Shown: positions 1 to 9,604, counted from the stretch's first letter. The stretch: DNA of 64,000 nucleotides from CAZQFV01 sp964592645 (GCA_964592645.1 CAZQFV010000018.1:21943-85942); one strand, 5' to 3'. Notes: generated by a model from the sequence alone, not told the origin. Program-made: numbers and translations.

Positions 1-74
1 TCCGGGGCCGGCTGTACGGCGAAGCGGTGGCCCCGATCCCCTGCATGGGGTTGGCGCCGCGGTAGACGAGATGG

Positions 75-3000
75 TCAATAGGGCGGCAGCGGCCCGCCCT
101 GGGTATAGGCGGCGACCACCTCGCGGTAGTAGCGGACGCGCTCCAGGAAGGAGCGGCGGAACTCTTCCGTCGCGATGTGGCCGGCGTAGCGCTGCACGGT
201 CTCATAGGCCTGGCGCAGCAGTTCCTGCGCGCGCACGTTTTCGCCGGCCGCCCGCAGGGCCAGGAAACAGGCGAAATAGGCCGGCGCGGCCTCGATCCCC
301 TCCAGCGGCCGGCCGTCCGGCGGCTGTAGCCAGGCCAGGATCTCCTCGGCGCAGGCCCGCGCCGAGGGCAGGTCGCCCCGGCGCAGGTGCAGGCGGGCCA
401 GGTCGGCCAGCGTCAGGCAGCCGGGCATCGGCGTCCCCACCTCGCGGCGCAGGCGCAGCGCCTCCTCCATAGCTGCCTGGGCCTCGGCCAGCTTTCCCCG
501 GCGCAGCAGCACCCGGCCGCGCGTGTGCCAGTGCCAGCCGATCGCCTCCTTGCCGCCCAGGTCCCGGCTGGCTTCCAGCGCCTCCAGGTTCCAGCGTTCG
601 GCCTGGTCCAGGTCGCCGCCTACCTCCAGAAGGATGTCGGCCAGGATGGTGCGGATATGGTTGCCCTCGTATGGGTCGGCACGGAACCGTTTGGCCAACG
701 CCAGGCCCTGCTGCAGGCACTCCACGGCCCGCTCGTACTGGCCGACCCCCTGCCAGCCCTCCCCCAGAAATCGCCAGCCCTGCAGCTCTCCGATCCGGTA
801 GCCGATCTGCGCCGCCAGGGCCCGGCCCTGCTCCAGGTGCGCCAGGCCCTTCTCGGTCTGTACCTGCGTGATATAGAGGACACCGAGCTTGAGCAATCCG
901 TCGGCTTCCCACAGTTTGGAGCCGTGAGCCCGGGATAGCTCCATCGCCCGCTGCCAGTAGCGCTCGCAGGACTCCAGGTCGCCCTCGTCGTAGACGATCC
1001 AGCCCAAGACCCGGCAGGCGTGGGCTTCCTGTACCCAACCGTCCGCCCCGGCCTCGGCAATCACCCGCTCGAACAGCGCCTTGCCATGGGCATAGTCGCC
1101 GAGGTCAAAGTGGATGTTGCCCTGGTAGCGCAGAGCATCCAGGAGGCCACCGTGGTCGCCATGCTGCTGGGCCAGGGCGGCCGCCGTTTGGTAGTGGGCT
1201 TGCGCTTCGTCGGTGCGTTCTCCCTTCCAGGCGGCGATGCCGCGCTTGATCCAGGCGCGCACCTGGCGGGGTGGGTCGAGCTCATCCATCAGCCCGGCCA
1301 GCGCCTGGGTGTCCTCCTCCAGGCGCTCGTAATCCCCCAGGATTTCGTTCTGCTCCATGCGGCCGGCGCGCAGGTCGAACTGATCGGCCGCCGTCCCCAG
1401 CTTGTGGCTCTCGATGAGTTCGATGGCCCGATCGTAGAAGGCGGCGGCCTGGCGGTAGGCCGATTGCCGCGCTGCCTGTTCCGCGGCCGGCCGGGTGTAG
1501 GCAAACTCCCGCTCGGGCAATCCGGCCCGCCGGTAGTGATAGGCCAGGATGCCGTACCACTCCTCCAGCCTCCCGGCGTAGGCTTGCTCGATGTAGGCCG
1601 CTACGCGCTCGTGGAGCATCTGGCGGGTAGCGAAGGAGAGGCTCTCGTAGGCTACCTCCTGGGTGACGGCGTGCTTGAAGAGGTACTCCGGCTCCGGGGC
1701 CGGCTTGTCCAGCGGCGCCAAGCCCAGCGCGCTCAGGCGGTCCAGGTCCCTCTGTAGCAGTTCCTGCCGGATGTCCCCCGGATAGATGGCCAGCAGCCAG
1801 CGGGCCCGGAAGAGCCGGCCGATCACGCTGGCCACGCGGATGGTCGTCTTCTCGCTTTCCCCCAGTTGGTCCAGGCGGCTGATGACCAGCGTCTGCAGCG
1901 AAGTGGGCACCTCGACGGCGGCCAGCGCGGCAGAGTCCTCCAGGTCGATGTGCCGGTCCAGGAGCAGGTCGATGAACTCGTCCACGAAGAAGGGGTTTCC
2001 CTGGGAACGGGCCTCGATCTTTTCCACCAGCCCCAGGGGCAGGGCCCGGCCGGCCAGCTTGAGCCGGATCAGCTCGGCGCTTTCCTCAGCCGAAAAAGGC
2101 GGGAGCTCGACGGCGGTGAAGTGGGCCGGTGGCGAGTCCCACAGTGGGGGGCCGGCCTCGATCTCGGGCGGCCGGTAGATCGTCAGGAAAAAGACGGGAC
2201 GGTCGCCGATGGCCGCGGCCAGGCTGCGCGCCATGTCGCGGGAAAGCTCGTCCAGCCAGTGGGCATCCTCCAGCACCAGCAGCAGCGGGGAGGCGGTCGC
2301 TCGCTGTCGCACCAGGTCGACGACCAGCGCCAGGAGGCTCTCGTGGCGCAAATTGGCGTCGAAAGAGGCCGTCAGCTCGTTGTCGGCTATGGGGATGCCC
2401 ATGGCATCCCCCAGCAGCGGCAGGCGCGGCGGCAGGTCGGGGTGCATGGCGGCCAGGACCCGATGGGCCACGCCGAGCTGTTCCTTCAACGTCAGGCCCT
2501 CGTCCATCTCCAGCAAGCCGCGCAGCAGCGGCCGCCAGGCCAGGTAGGGGGTCGTCGTGCCGTGGCTCACGGCGTAGCCACCGTAGCCGGAGAAGCCCCG
2601 GGCCAACGCCTGGCCGATCAGCTCGGCGGCCAGGCGGCTCTTGCCCATGCCGGCCTCGGCCGAGAGGCCGACAACCCAGCCGCGGCCGGTGTCGCGGACT
2701 TGCTCCAGGAGGCCGATCAACCGCTCCAGCTCTGCCTTCCGCCCCACCATGGGCAGGGCGTAGCGCGGCTCCTGCAGGCGCACGGGATGCCCCGTTCGCC
2801 GGCCGAGCAACTCGTGGACGCCCACCGGCTCGGCCTTGCCCTTGACCCCCAGCGGAGCCAGGGAGCGCCAGTCGAAGCGGGCCGCGGCCGGCCCATAGGT
2901 GCTCTCCCCCACCAGGACCTGGCCGGGCGCCGCGGCCTGCATCAGCCGGGCCGCCAGGTTCACGGCGTCCCCGATCACGGTGTACTCCTGGCGGCGCGGC

Positions 3001-4091
3001 GCGCCCACGTTGCCGACAAAGACCTGCCCGCTGTTGACCCCAATGCGCTGGCCGGTGATCCACTCCGTCCGGGCGGCCATGTCCTGGAGGTCCAGCGCGC
3101 AGAGCAGGGCGCGCTCCTCGTTGTTCTCGTGGGCCACCGGGGCGCCGAACAGCAGAAGGACATGGCTGCCCTTGTCGCCCATCTGCACCTGGCGGACGTG
3201 CCCGCCGAAGCGCTCGACGATCTCGAACAGCTGCTCGACGTAGCTTCCCAGGCGGGCCACGGCGTCCGTGGCGGCGGGGTCGATCCCGGCGAAGGAGACA
3301 AAGAGGATGGTCACCCGGCGGTGCTCGTTCACCAGGGCCGACTGGCCGGCCGCCAGCCGCTCATAGATCTGCGGGGGCAGGAAGGGCCGCAGCATAGCTA
3401 CCGCCTGGGCCTCGTCTGGGGGGACCGGCAGGGGCGGACAGGGGGCGGGAGATACCTCCCGCCGCAGCGCGGCGAACCGCAGGTAGCCCTCGCCCAGGGG
3501 CTCCCCCAGCAGCTCGTCGGCGGGCACCCGGGCGGCCAGGCTGGGGTGCAGGACAATCTCTCCCGGACGGGCGCTGTGCTCGGCCTGGGCGGCGTCGTCC
3601 AGCGGCCGGCCGGCAAAGACGAACTCGGCGCGGGCGGCGCTTCCGGCCACCAACTGCAGGACGTCCCCCGCGGCCAGGCCCAGCTTCATGCCGATGTTGA
3701 AGCGGCCGGCCGGGGTCTGGACCTCGGCCAGGCGCAGCATATTGGCGCGCAGCGCCGCGGCGCAGGCCAGGGCGCGGCGCTCCTTCTCCGCGCCGCTGAA
3801 CAGGACCACCATGGCGTCTCCGGCGAACTTGCCGACGACGCCGCCCCAGCGCTCGATCTCGGCGATCAGTGGGGCGAAGCGCTTGTTGAGGATGCCGGTG
3901 AGCTCCTCCGTGCCGGCCGGGCCCAGCGCGCCCAGGGCCTCGGCCAGGGGCGTGAACCCGGCCAGGTCGGCAAAGAGGGCCACCGCCTCTAGGCGCGCAC
4001 CCTGGTTGAAAAGCGGGCGCGCCGGGTCCTGGCGGATCTGCGCCGCCAGCGTGTAGGGCAGGTAGGCGCTCAACGCCGACAAGAGACCCAT
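75..4091 (-). CDS. Soluble-adenylyl-cyclase-like protein: two class III cyclase domains, AAA/STAND ATPase, TPR repeats
   Basis: 1338 residues with the layout of mammalian soluble adenylyl cyclase: cyclase domain 1 (about 35-215), cyclase domain 2 (about 257-432), an ATPase with Walker A SAEAGMGKS (477-485) after a MVGR motif, then helical TPR-type repeats to the end. Domain 1 carries the two metal aspartates (D42 in FADLAGF, D92 in KFAGD) and K88, but no Asn/Arg motif. Domain 2 has serine (S266) where the first aspartate should be, but keeps T371, N378 and R382 (TVIGDAVNLAARL). The domains therefore look complementary, forming one composite site. Likely product is cAMP (Thr at the adenine position), by inference. 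No signal peptide or membrane segment. GGAGG lies upstream of the ATG. A leftward promoter at 4118-4146 fits. It is divergent from the ABC exporter genes. Confidence 0.85.
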   Translation of the reverse strand: MGLLSALSAYLPYTLAAQIRQDPARPLFNQGARLEAVALFADLAGFTPLAEALGALGPAGTEELTGILNKRFAPLIAEIERWGGVVGKFAGDAMVVLFSGAEKERRALACAAALRANMLRLAEVQTPAGRFNIGMKLGLAAGDVLQLVAGSAARAEFVFAGRPLDDAAQAEHSARPGEIVLHPSLAARVPADELLGEPLGEGYLRFAALRREVSPAPCPPLPVPPDEAQAVAMLRPFLPPQIYERLAAGQSALVNEHRRVTILFVSFAGIDPAATDAVARLGSYVEQLFEIVERFGGHVRQVQMGDKGSHVLLLFGAPVAHENNEERALLCALDLQDMAARTEWITGQRIGVNSGQVFVGNVGAPRRQEYTVIGDAVNLAARLMQAAAPGQVLVGESTYGPAAARFDWRSLAPLGVKGKAEPVGVHELLGRRTGHPVRLQEPRYALPMVGRKAELERLIGLLEQVRDTGRGWVVGLSAEAGMGKSRLAAELIGQALARGFSGYGGYAVSHGTTTPYLAWRPLLRGLLEMDEGLTLKEQLGVAHRVLAAMHPDLPPRLPLLGDAMGIPIADNELTASFDANLRHESLLALVVDLVRQRATASPLLLVLEDAHWLDELSRDMARSLAAAIGDRPVFFLTIYRPPEIEAGPPLWDSPPAHFTAVELPPFSAEESAELIRLKLAGRALPLGLVEKIEARSQGNPFFVDEFIDLLLDRHIDLEDSAALAAVEVPTSLQTLVISRLDQLGESEKTTIRVASVIGRLFRARWLLAIYPGDIRQELLQRDLDRLSALGLAPLDKPAPEPEYLFKHAVTQEVAYESLSFATRQMLHERVAAYIEQAYAGRLEEWYGILAYHYRRAGLPEREFAYTRPAAEQAARQSAYRQAAAFYDRAIELIESHKLGTAADQFDLRAGRMEQNEILGDYERLEEDTQALAGLMDELDPPRQVRAWIKRGIAAWKGERTDEAQAHYQTAAALAQQHGDHGGLLDALRYQGNIHFDLGDYAHGKALFERVIAEAGADGWVQEAHACRVLGWIVYDEGDLESCERYWQRAMELSRAHGSKLWEADGLLKLGVLYITQVQTEKGLAHLEQGRALAAQIGYRIGELQGWRFLGEGWQGVGQYERAVECLQQGLALAKRFRADPYEGNHIRTILADILLEVGGDLDQAERWNLEALEASRDLGGKEAIGWHWHTRGRVLLRRGKLAEAQAAMEEALRLRREVGTPMPGCLTLADLARLHLRRGDLPSARACAEEILAWLQPPDGRPLEGIEAAPAYFACFLALRAAGENVRAQELLRQAYETVQRYAGHIATEEFRRSFLERVRYYREVVAAYTQGGPLPPY

Positions 4092-4117
4092 GGCCGCCTC
4101 CGTACGGGACCCATAAA

Positions 4118-4146
4118 ATCATACCAAAAAGCGGGCCGGTCTGCAA
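4118..4146 (-). promoter_or_regulatory. Promoter of the cyclase gene
   Basis: On the minus strand TTGCAG (4141-4146) is followed after 17 bases by TATGAT (4118-4123), 27 bases before the ATG at 4091. Good sigma-70-type match; no experimental support. Confidence 0.6.
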
Positions 4147-4158
4147 GCGTCCGCTCAT

Positions 4159-4186
4159 TTGACGGGTCCAGACTTCCTGCTATAAT
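4159..4186 (+). promoter_or_regulatory. Promoter of the ABC exporter operon
   Basis: TTGACG (4159-4164), 16-base spacer, TATAAT (4181-4186). It leaves a leader of about 175 bases before the ATG at 4368. The leader holds a short GCCCG/CGGGC hairpin and the direct repeats at 4245-4282. It lies back to back with the cyclase promoter. Confidence 0.6.
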
Positions 4187-4244
4187 CTACTGGTCCCTGC
4201 ATCGCTCTGTATGTTGCCAAGCCCGCGTTCGGGCGCGAGTTAGG

Positions 4245-4282
4245 GACACAGATGACACAGATGAACACGGATGAACGCAGAT
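4245..4282. repeat. Short direct repeats, gacacagat-like
   Basis: Four imperfect units of 9-10 bases in a row: gacacagat, gacacagat, gaacacggat, gaacgcagat. They sit in the leader between the promoter at 4159-4186 and the ABC exporter. Similar acacagatga strings are common intergenic filler in some genomes. No function is evident. Confidence 0.5.
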
Positions 4283-4367
4283 TTGTTCGGGTAGGACGCC
4301 GCAAGGGTTCTTTGATCTGAGTCTCATCCGTTTTTGGTCTAGGCTACAAAGCCCCAGGACTCTTGCA

Positions 4368-6164
4368 ATGGCCCCGCGAAACCGCAAAAGCAAGTCGGGG
4401 ACTCCCCGCCGGTCGCCGGCCGCCCTCCGCCTGGCCGCCTTCCTCAAACCGTACCGCCATTGGGCGATCCTGGCGCCCCTGCTGATGTTCCTGGAAGTGG
4501 CCATGGACCTGCTGCAGCCCTGGCTGATCGCCCGCATCATCGACCAGGGCATCGCCCGGCTCGATATGGCCTTTGTTGTCAGCACCGGGCTGCTGATGGT
4601 CGGCGTGGCGCTGATCGGCGCGGTCGGCGGCGTGGGCTGCACCGTCTTCTCGGTGCTGGCCTCCCAGGGGCTGGGCACCGACCTGCGCAGCGCCCTCTTC
4701 CGCCAGGTGCAGGGGCTCTCCTTCGGCAACCTGGACCGGCTGGAGACGGGCCAACTGATCACCCGCCTGACCAACGACGTGACCCAGGTGCAGGATGTGG
4801 TCTCGATGCTGCTGCGGATCATGGTCCGGGCCCCGCTGATGATGATCGGCAGCATGATCATGGCCGTCCTCACCAGCCCCCGGCTGGCCCTGATGCTGAT
4901 CGTGCTGGTGCCCTTTGTGCTGGGGGTGTTGCTGTGGGTGCTCAACCGGGCTTACCCCATGTTCAGCCGGGTGCAGCAGAAACTCGACACGCTCAACACC
5001 GTGCTGCAGGAGAACCTGGCCGGGGTGCGCGTGGTCAAGGCCTTTGTACGGGCCGCGCACGAGAAAGCCCGCTTTGGGACCGTCAACGAGGGGCTGATGG
5101 AGCTGACGGTCCGCGCGACCCGGATGTTGGCCGTCACCATGCCGGCGGTGATGCTGGCGCTCAACCTGGGGGTGGTCGCGGCCATCTGGTTCGGCGGGCG
5201 GCAAGTCACCTTGGGCGGGATGAAGGTCGGGGAGCTGGTGGCCTTTATCAACTACCTGATGCGCTCGCTGATGTCGCTGATGATGGCCAGCATGTTGGTG
5301 ATGCGCGTGGCGCGGGGCCAGGCGTCAGCGGAGCGCATCCAGGAGGTCCTGGACAGCGTGCCCGAGGTGCAGAACCGGCCGGGCGCGCGGACCTCCTTCA
5401 CGCCCCGGGGGCGGATTGCCTTTGAGGACGTGAGCTTCAGCTACGAGCAAGATGGGAGCGCGCCGGTGCTGCAGGGGATCAGCTTCGTCGCCGAGCCCGG
5501 GCAGGTGGTGGCCATCCTGGGGGCGACGGGCGCGGGCAAGTCGAGCCTGGTGCACCTGATCCCGCGCTTCTACGACGTCACTGCGGGACGGATCACGCTG
5601 GACGGCGTGGACGTGCGCGACGTGGACCAGGCCGCCCTGCGCCGGAGCATCGGCATCGCCCTGCAGGAGGCGGTGCTCTTCACCGGCACGATCCGCGACA
5701 ACATCCGCTACGGAAGGCCCGAGGCCGGCGATGCCGAGGTCATCGCCGCGGCCCAGGCCGCCCAGGCCCACGACTTTATTTGCCAATTCCCCGAGGGGTA
5801 CGATACGGTGCTGGGGCAGCGGGGGGTCAACCTGTCCGGCGGGCAGAAGCAGCGCATCGCCATCGCCCGCGCCCTGCTCATCCGGCCGGCCGTGCTCATC
5901 CTCGACGACAGCACCAGCTCGGTGGACGTGGAGACCGAGTCCCGCATCCAGGAGACGCTGAAAGGGCTGATGCGCGAGCGCACCAGCCTGGTGATCGCCC
6001 AGCGCATCAGCACCGTGCTCAACGCCGACAAGATCCTGGTCCTGGAAAACGGGCGGATCGCCGCGGCCGGGACGCACGCCGAGCTGCTGGCGTCGAGCCC
6101 CATCTACCAGGAGATCTATGCCTCGCAACTGGGCAACGGAGGGACGGCCCATGGCCGAGCCTAG
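4368..6164 (+). CDS. ABC exporter half-transporter, degenerate ATP site (heterodimer partner 1)
   Basis: 598 residues: an N-terminal six-helix exporter domain (about 20-310) fused to a nucleotide-binding domain. Walker A GATGAGKSS lies near residue 385, signature LSGGQKQR near 490 and Walker B LILDDSTSSVD near 510. The residue after the Walker B aspartate is aspartate where active ABC ATPases have the catalytic glutamate. The TM287/TM288 and BmrCD families have one such degenerate and one consensus site, and the next gene supplies the consensus partner. Stop overlaps the start of the partner by 14 bases, so the two are probably translationally coupled. The substrate cannot be told (drug, lipid or peptide). 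Start ATG at 4368 chosen because the transporter domain begins soon after it. Confidence 0.9.
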   Translation: MAPRNRKSKSGTPRRSPAALRLAAFLKPYRHWAILAPLLMFLEVAMDLLQPWLIARIIDQGIARLDMAFVVSTGLLMVGVALIGAVGGVGCTVFSVLASQGLGTDLRSALFRQVQGLSFGNLDRLETGQLITRLTNDVTQVQDVVSMLLRIMVRAPLMMIGSMIMAVLTSPRLALMLIVLVPFVLGVLLWVLNRAYPMFSRVQQKLDTLNTVLQENLAGVRVVKAFVRAAHEKARFGTVNEGLMELTVRATRMLAVTMPAVMLALNLGVVAAIWFGGRQVTLGGMKVGELVAFINYLMRSLMSLMMASMLVMRVARGQASAERIQEVLDSVPEVQNRPGARTSFTPRGRIAFEDVSFSYEQDGSAPVLQGISFVAEPGQVVAILGATGAGKSSLVHLIPRFYDVTAGRITLDGVDVRDVDQAALRRSIGIALQEAVLFTGTIRDNIRYGRPEAGDAEVIAAAQAAQAHDFICQFPEGYDTVLGQRGVNLSGGQKQRIAIARALLIRPAVLILDDSTSSVDVETESRIQETLKGLMRERTSLVIAQRISTVLNADKILVLENGRIAAAGTHAELLASSPIYQEIYASQLGNGGTAHGRA

Positions 6165-8010
6165 AGCGAGCCGCGAGCGCCCGATCGTCCCGCCCATCAT
6201 GGGGCCCCGCGGGGGGCCGGGGCAGCACCTGCTGCGCCAGCAGGAGCGGGCCCGCAACGTCCGAGGTACCCTGCGGCGCATCTGGGGATACCTGCGCCAC
6301 CAGGCCGGCGGGCTGATCGCCGCGGCGCTGCTCGTGGCCGCCGGTTCGGGGCTGGCCCTGCTGGGCCCCTTCCTGATGGGCAAGGCGATCGACGATTATA
6401 TCCTGAGCCAAGACCTGGCCGGCCTGGCCCGCACTGCCCTGCTGATGCTGGGTGTCTACCTGAGCTCGTCGCTGGTCACCTGGCTGCAGACCTATGTGAT
6501 GGCCGGGGTGGCCCAGCGGGCGGTGCGGGATATCCGCCGCGACCTCTTTGCCCGGCTGCAGATGCTGCCCCTGCGCTATTTCGACCAGCACACCCACGGC
6601 GAGCTGATGAGCCGCCTGACGAACGACGTGGAGAACATCAGCAACGTGCTCTCCGAGAGCGTAACCCAGTTGATCGCCAGCTTCCTGGGCATCGTCGGCG
6701 TCGCGGCCGTGATGTTTGGGATCAACGCCCGTCTGGCCGCCGTCAGCCTGACGACGATCCCGCTGATGATCCTGATCAGCGAATGGATCGCCCGGCGCAC
6801 CCGCCAGGGGTTCCGCGAACAACAGCGGACGCTGGGGGAGCTGAACGGCATCATCGAGGAGACGATCACCGGGCAGCGCGCCGTCAAGGCCTATGTGCGC
6901 GAGGAGGCGGCCATCGCGGCGTTCGACGATGCCAACCGCCGGCTGCGGCGCGCCTCGTCGATGGCCCAGATCCTCTCCGGGGCGATCGGCCCCCTGGGCA
7001 ACCTGGTCAACAACACCGCCTTTGCCATCGTCGCCGGGGTGGGCGGCTGGATGGCCGTGCAAAACCTGGCCACGGTGGGGACGATCGCCAGCTTCGTCAA
7101 CTACGCCCGGCAGTTCGCGCAGCCGCTGAACCAGGTCGCCAACCTCTATAGCTCCATCCAGTCGGCCATCGCCGGCGCCGAGCGCGTCTTTGAGGTTGTC
7201 GATCAGCCTCCCGAACTGCCGGATGCGCCGGATGCCCACCCGCTGACGGACGTCAAGGGGGAGGTCGTCTTCGATGACGTCTGCTTCGGCTACGAGAAGG
7301 ACGTGCCGGTGCTCAAGCACGTCGACCTGCGCGCCGAGCCGGGGCAGACCATCGCCCTGGTCGGGCCGACCGGGGCCGGCAAGACGACGATCGTCAACCT
7401 GCTGACGCGGTTCTACGACATCGACGGCGGCAGCATCGGCATCGATGGGCTGGACATCCGCCAGGTGCAGCGGGACAGCCTGCGCCGGCAACTGGGCATC
7501 GTGCTGCAGGACACCTTCCTCTTTTCCGCCACGGTGATGGAGAACATCCGCTACGGCCGGCTCGAGGCCAGCGACGAGGAGGTCGTGGCTGCCGCCCGCC
7601 TGGCCAACGCCGATCCCTTTATCCAGCGCCTGCCGCAGGGCTACGCCACGCCGCTGTCGGAGCGCGGCAGCAACCTCAGCCAGGGGCAGCGGCAGCTTTT
7701 GTCCATCGCCCGGGCCATCCTGGCCGACCCCGGCATCCTGGTCCTGGACGAGGCCACCAGCAGCGTGGACACGCGCACCGAGGCCCACATCCAGGAGGCC
7801 ATGCTGCGGCTGATGGAGGGGCGGACCAGCTTCGTCATCGCTCACCGCCTGAGCACGATCCGCGAGGCCGACCTGATCCTGGTCATCGACCAGGGCGAGA
7901 TCGTCGAGCGGGGGACGCACGCGGAGCTCCTGGCGGCGAAGGGGTTCTACCACCGCCTGTACTTCAGCCAGTTCAAGGGGCAACAGCCCGCGCCCGAAGC
8001 TATCGTCTGA
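6151..8010 (+). CDS. ABC exporter half-transporter, consensus ATP site (heterodimer partner 2)
   Basis: 619 residues from ATG 6151, preceded by GGAGGG at 6138-6143. An in-frame ATG at 6118 lies deep inside the upstream gene and has no good ribosome site. The soluble N-terminal extension (about 45 residues) is followed by a six-helix membrane domain and a nucleotide-binding domain with Walker A GPTGAGKTT near residue 405, signature LSQGQRQL and Walker B LVLDEATSSVD near 530, with the catalytic glutamate. The signature has Gln in place of the second Gly, as often in the partner of a degenerate subunit. Together with the gene before it this should make one heterodimeric exporter. Ends 41 bases from the convergent peptidase gene with a shared hairpin between them. 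Confidence 0.9.
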   Translation: MAEPRASRERPIVPPIMGPRGGPGQHLLRQQERARNVRGTLRRIWGYLRHQAGGLIAAALLVAAGSGLALLGPFLMGKAIDDYILSQDLAGLARTALLMLGVYLSSSLVTWLQTYVMAGVAQRAVRDIRRDLFARLQMLPLRYFDQHTHGELMSRLTNDVENISNVLSESVTQLIASFLGIVGVAAVMFGINARLAAVSLTTIPLMILISEWIARRTRQGFREQQRTLGELNGIIEETITGQRAVKAYVREEAAIAAFDDANRRLRRASSMAQILSGAIGPLGNLVNNTAFAIVAGVGGWMAVQNLATVGTIASFVNYARQFAQPLNQVANLYSSIQSAIAGAERVFEVVDQPPELPDAPDAHPLTDVKGEVVFDDVCFGYEKDVPVLKHVDLRAEPGQTIALVGPTGAGKTTIVNLLTRFYDIDGGSIGIDGLDIRQVQRDSLRRQLGIVLQDTFLFSATVMENIRYGRLEASDEEVVAAARLANADPFIQRLPQGYATPLSERGSNLSQGQRQLLSIARAILADPGILVLDEATSSVDTRTEAHIQEAMLRLMEGRTSFVIAHRLSTIREADLILVIDQGEIVERGTHAELLAAKGFYHRLYFSQFKGQQPAPEAIV

Positions 8011-8030
8011 CCTTAGTTTTCCCCATAGCG

Positions 8031-8061
8031 CGCCGGCCTGTGGCGCCGGGTCAGGCCGGCG
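8031..8061. terminator. Palindrome between convergent genes
   Basis: CGCCGGCCTG (8031-8040) and CAGGCCGGCG (8052-8061) form a perfect 10-base stem with an 11-base loop, between the stop of the ABC gene and the stop of the convergent peptidase gene. It has no clear U run, so it is only a possible bidirectional terminator. Confidence 0.4.
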
Positions 8062-9526
8062 GGGCCGCCGTGCCGATGAACCGGGCCAGGTCGCCTTTGA
8101 GCTGGGCCAACGAGGGGCCATGGATGTACATCATGTGCCCCGACTCGTAGAAGCCCATCGAGATGTTGCCCCGCAGGCTCGCGTCGAGCGCCATGTGTTC
8201 AAAGGTGTACGCCGTGGCCATGTAGGGGGTCGCCAGGTCGTAGTAGCCGTTGGCGACAAAGACTTGTAGGTACGGGTTCTGGCAGATGGCCTTGCGCAGC
8301 GCCTCGGCGACGTTGACGTACTGGTTCTGATGCTGCTCGTAACGCCACGGCCGGACCCGATCGGTGAGGATTTCGTAGGGCAGGTCGCTCTCAAAGGCCA
8401 GTTCGCTCCGCAGGTAGTCGTTGAGCGTGGCGGTGAAGGGCCCCTGGATGGCCGCATAGCTGGGGTCGTACTCGGCCCCGTGGCCGGTGGCGTCGCGGTC
8501 GATGCCGGTGAAGCGGCTGTCCAGCCGGCCAACCGTCCGGCGCCGGTCGCGCAGCAACTGTTTGACAAAGTGGTAGATCTCGATGCGCAGGTTGCTCAGC
8601 TCGACGTATTCGCGGGAGAGGCCGGTGTAGCGGGAGAGCTGCTCGGCGATCGCGGCGCGGTCCGCCTCGGGCAGTGTATCGCCCTTCATCAGCGCCAGCG
8701 TGTAGGGGCCGTTGGCAAACGCTTCGACCTCCCGGAGCGTCGCCGCCAGGTCCCGCTGCAGCTCCGGCGCGAGCCGCTTGTGGTACCAGGCCGTGGCGGC
8801 GTAGGTGGGCAGAAAGAGGACAAAGGGCAGGTCGTTGCCGGGATCGAACCTGGCGGTCTGAAAGTTCAGGATCGAGGAGACGAGCATAACCCCGTTGAAG
8901 TACATCCCGTGCCGGTCCTGGAGGTAGTCGACCAGCCCCGCGGCGCGGGTCGTCCCATAGCTCTCGCCGATCAGGAACTTGGGCGAGCGCCAGCGCCTGA
9001 AGCGCGTGGTAAAGAGACGGATGAACTCGCCCACCGACTCGATATCCTTTTGAAAGTCGTGGAACTGTTCGGGCTTTTCCTCGGGGATCGTGCGGCTGTA
9101 ACCGGTAGTCACCGGATCGATGAACACGAGATCGGTCACGTCCAGCAGGGAATGTTCGTTGTCCACCAGCCGGTAGGGCGGCGGCGGCGCGATGGGCTCG
9201 TCCGGCATCAGCACGCGGCGCGGACCGAGCAGGCCCATGTGCAGCCAGACGGACGAGGAGCCGGGGCCGCCGTTGAAGGAAAAGGTCAAGGGGCGGGCCC
9301 CGGCATCGGCGACGTCATCGCGCGCGTAGGCGGTGAAAAAGATCATCGCCTTTGGGGTGGCCTCCTTGCCCTCCTTGTCGTCCTCCTCGCGCAGGATCAG
9401 CGTCCCGGCCGTGGCCGTATAGGCGATCTCCTGCCCGCCGATGACGACGGTGTGCCTGGTCACCGCGATCTGCTCCTGCGGGATGGGGCGTTCCCTCTGC
9501 GGGGCCTGATCGCTCTTCTCGGTCAT
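8051..9526 (-). CDS. Serine carboxypeptidase-like protein (peptidase family S10)
   Basis: 491 residues. S10 hallmarks are all present: the oxyanion-hole segment NGGPGSSSVWLH near residue 90, the nucleophile in GESYGTT (S189), the acid in NGYYDLATPY (about D430) and the histidine in ESGHMMYIHG (about H463). The length is normal for bacterial S10 proteins. No convincing signal peptide is seen; the N-terminus is polar and charged, so a cytoplasmic location is likely. Predicted to remove C-terminal residues from peptides; specificity unknown. AGGAGG sits just before the ATG at 9526. It is downstream of the decayed CoA-transferase genes, with an intergenic repeat (9552-9604) between. Confidence 0.88.
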   Translation of the reverse strand: MTEKSDQAPQRERPIPQEQIAVTRHTVVIGGQEIAYTATAGTLILREEDDKEGKEATPKAMIFFTAYARDDVADAGARPLTFSFNGGPGSSSVWLHMGLLGPRRVLMPDEPIAPPPPYRLVDNEHSLLDVTDLVFIDPVTTGYSRTIPEEKPEQFHDFQKDIESVGEFIRLFTTRFRRWRSPKFLIGESYGTTRAAGLVDYLQDRHGMYFNGVMLVSSILNFQTARFDPGNDLPFVLFLPTYAATAWYHKRLAPELQRDLAATLREVEAFANGPYTLALMKGDTLPEADRAAIAEQLSRYTGLSREYVELSNLRIEIYHFVKQLLRDRRRTVGRLDSRFTGIDRDATGHGAEYDPSYAAIQGPFTATLNDYLRSELAFESDLPYEILTDRVRPWRYEQHQNQYVNVAEALRKAICQNPYLQVFVANGYYDLATPYMATAYTFEHMALDASLRGNISMGFYESGHMMYIHGPSLAQLKGDLARFIGTAAPPA

Positions 9527-9551
9527 TGAAACCTCCTGCAGACTCTTGCCC

Positions 9552-9604
9552 AGCTCGCTATACTACCTTGAAGCCGAAACCTGAGCGCGCCAACTTTAGG
9601 GATC
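9552..9604. repeat. Dispersed intergenic repeat, copy 1
   Basis: 53 bases that match 62229-62281 at about 43 of 53 positions with no gaps. Shared blocks are agctcgct, ccttgaa, gcgcgcc and actttag. Both copies are intergenic. Nothing in either indicates a protein, and no promoter is obvious. Confidence 0.6.

Noticed and set aside
1866..3992. A 708-codon plus-strand frame inside the cyclase-TPR gene
   Set aside because: Antisense shadow of a gene with recognised catalytic motifs; composition is Gln/Gly/Arg-rich with no fold signature.
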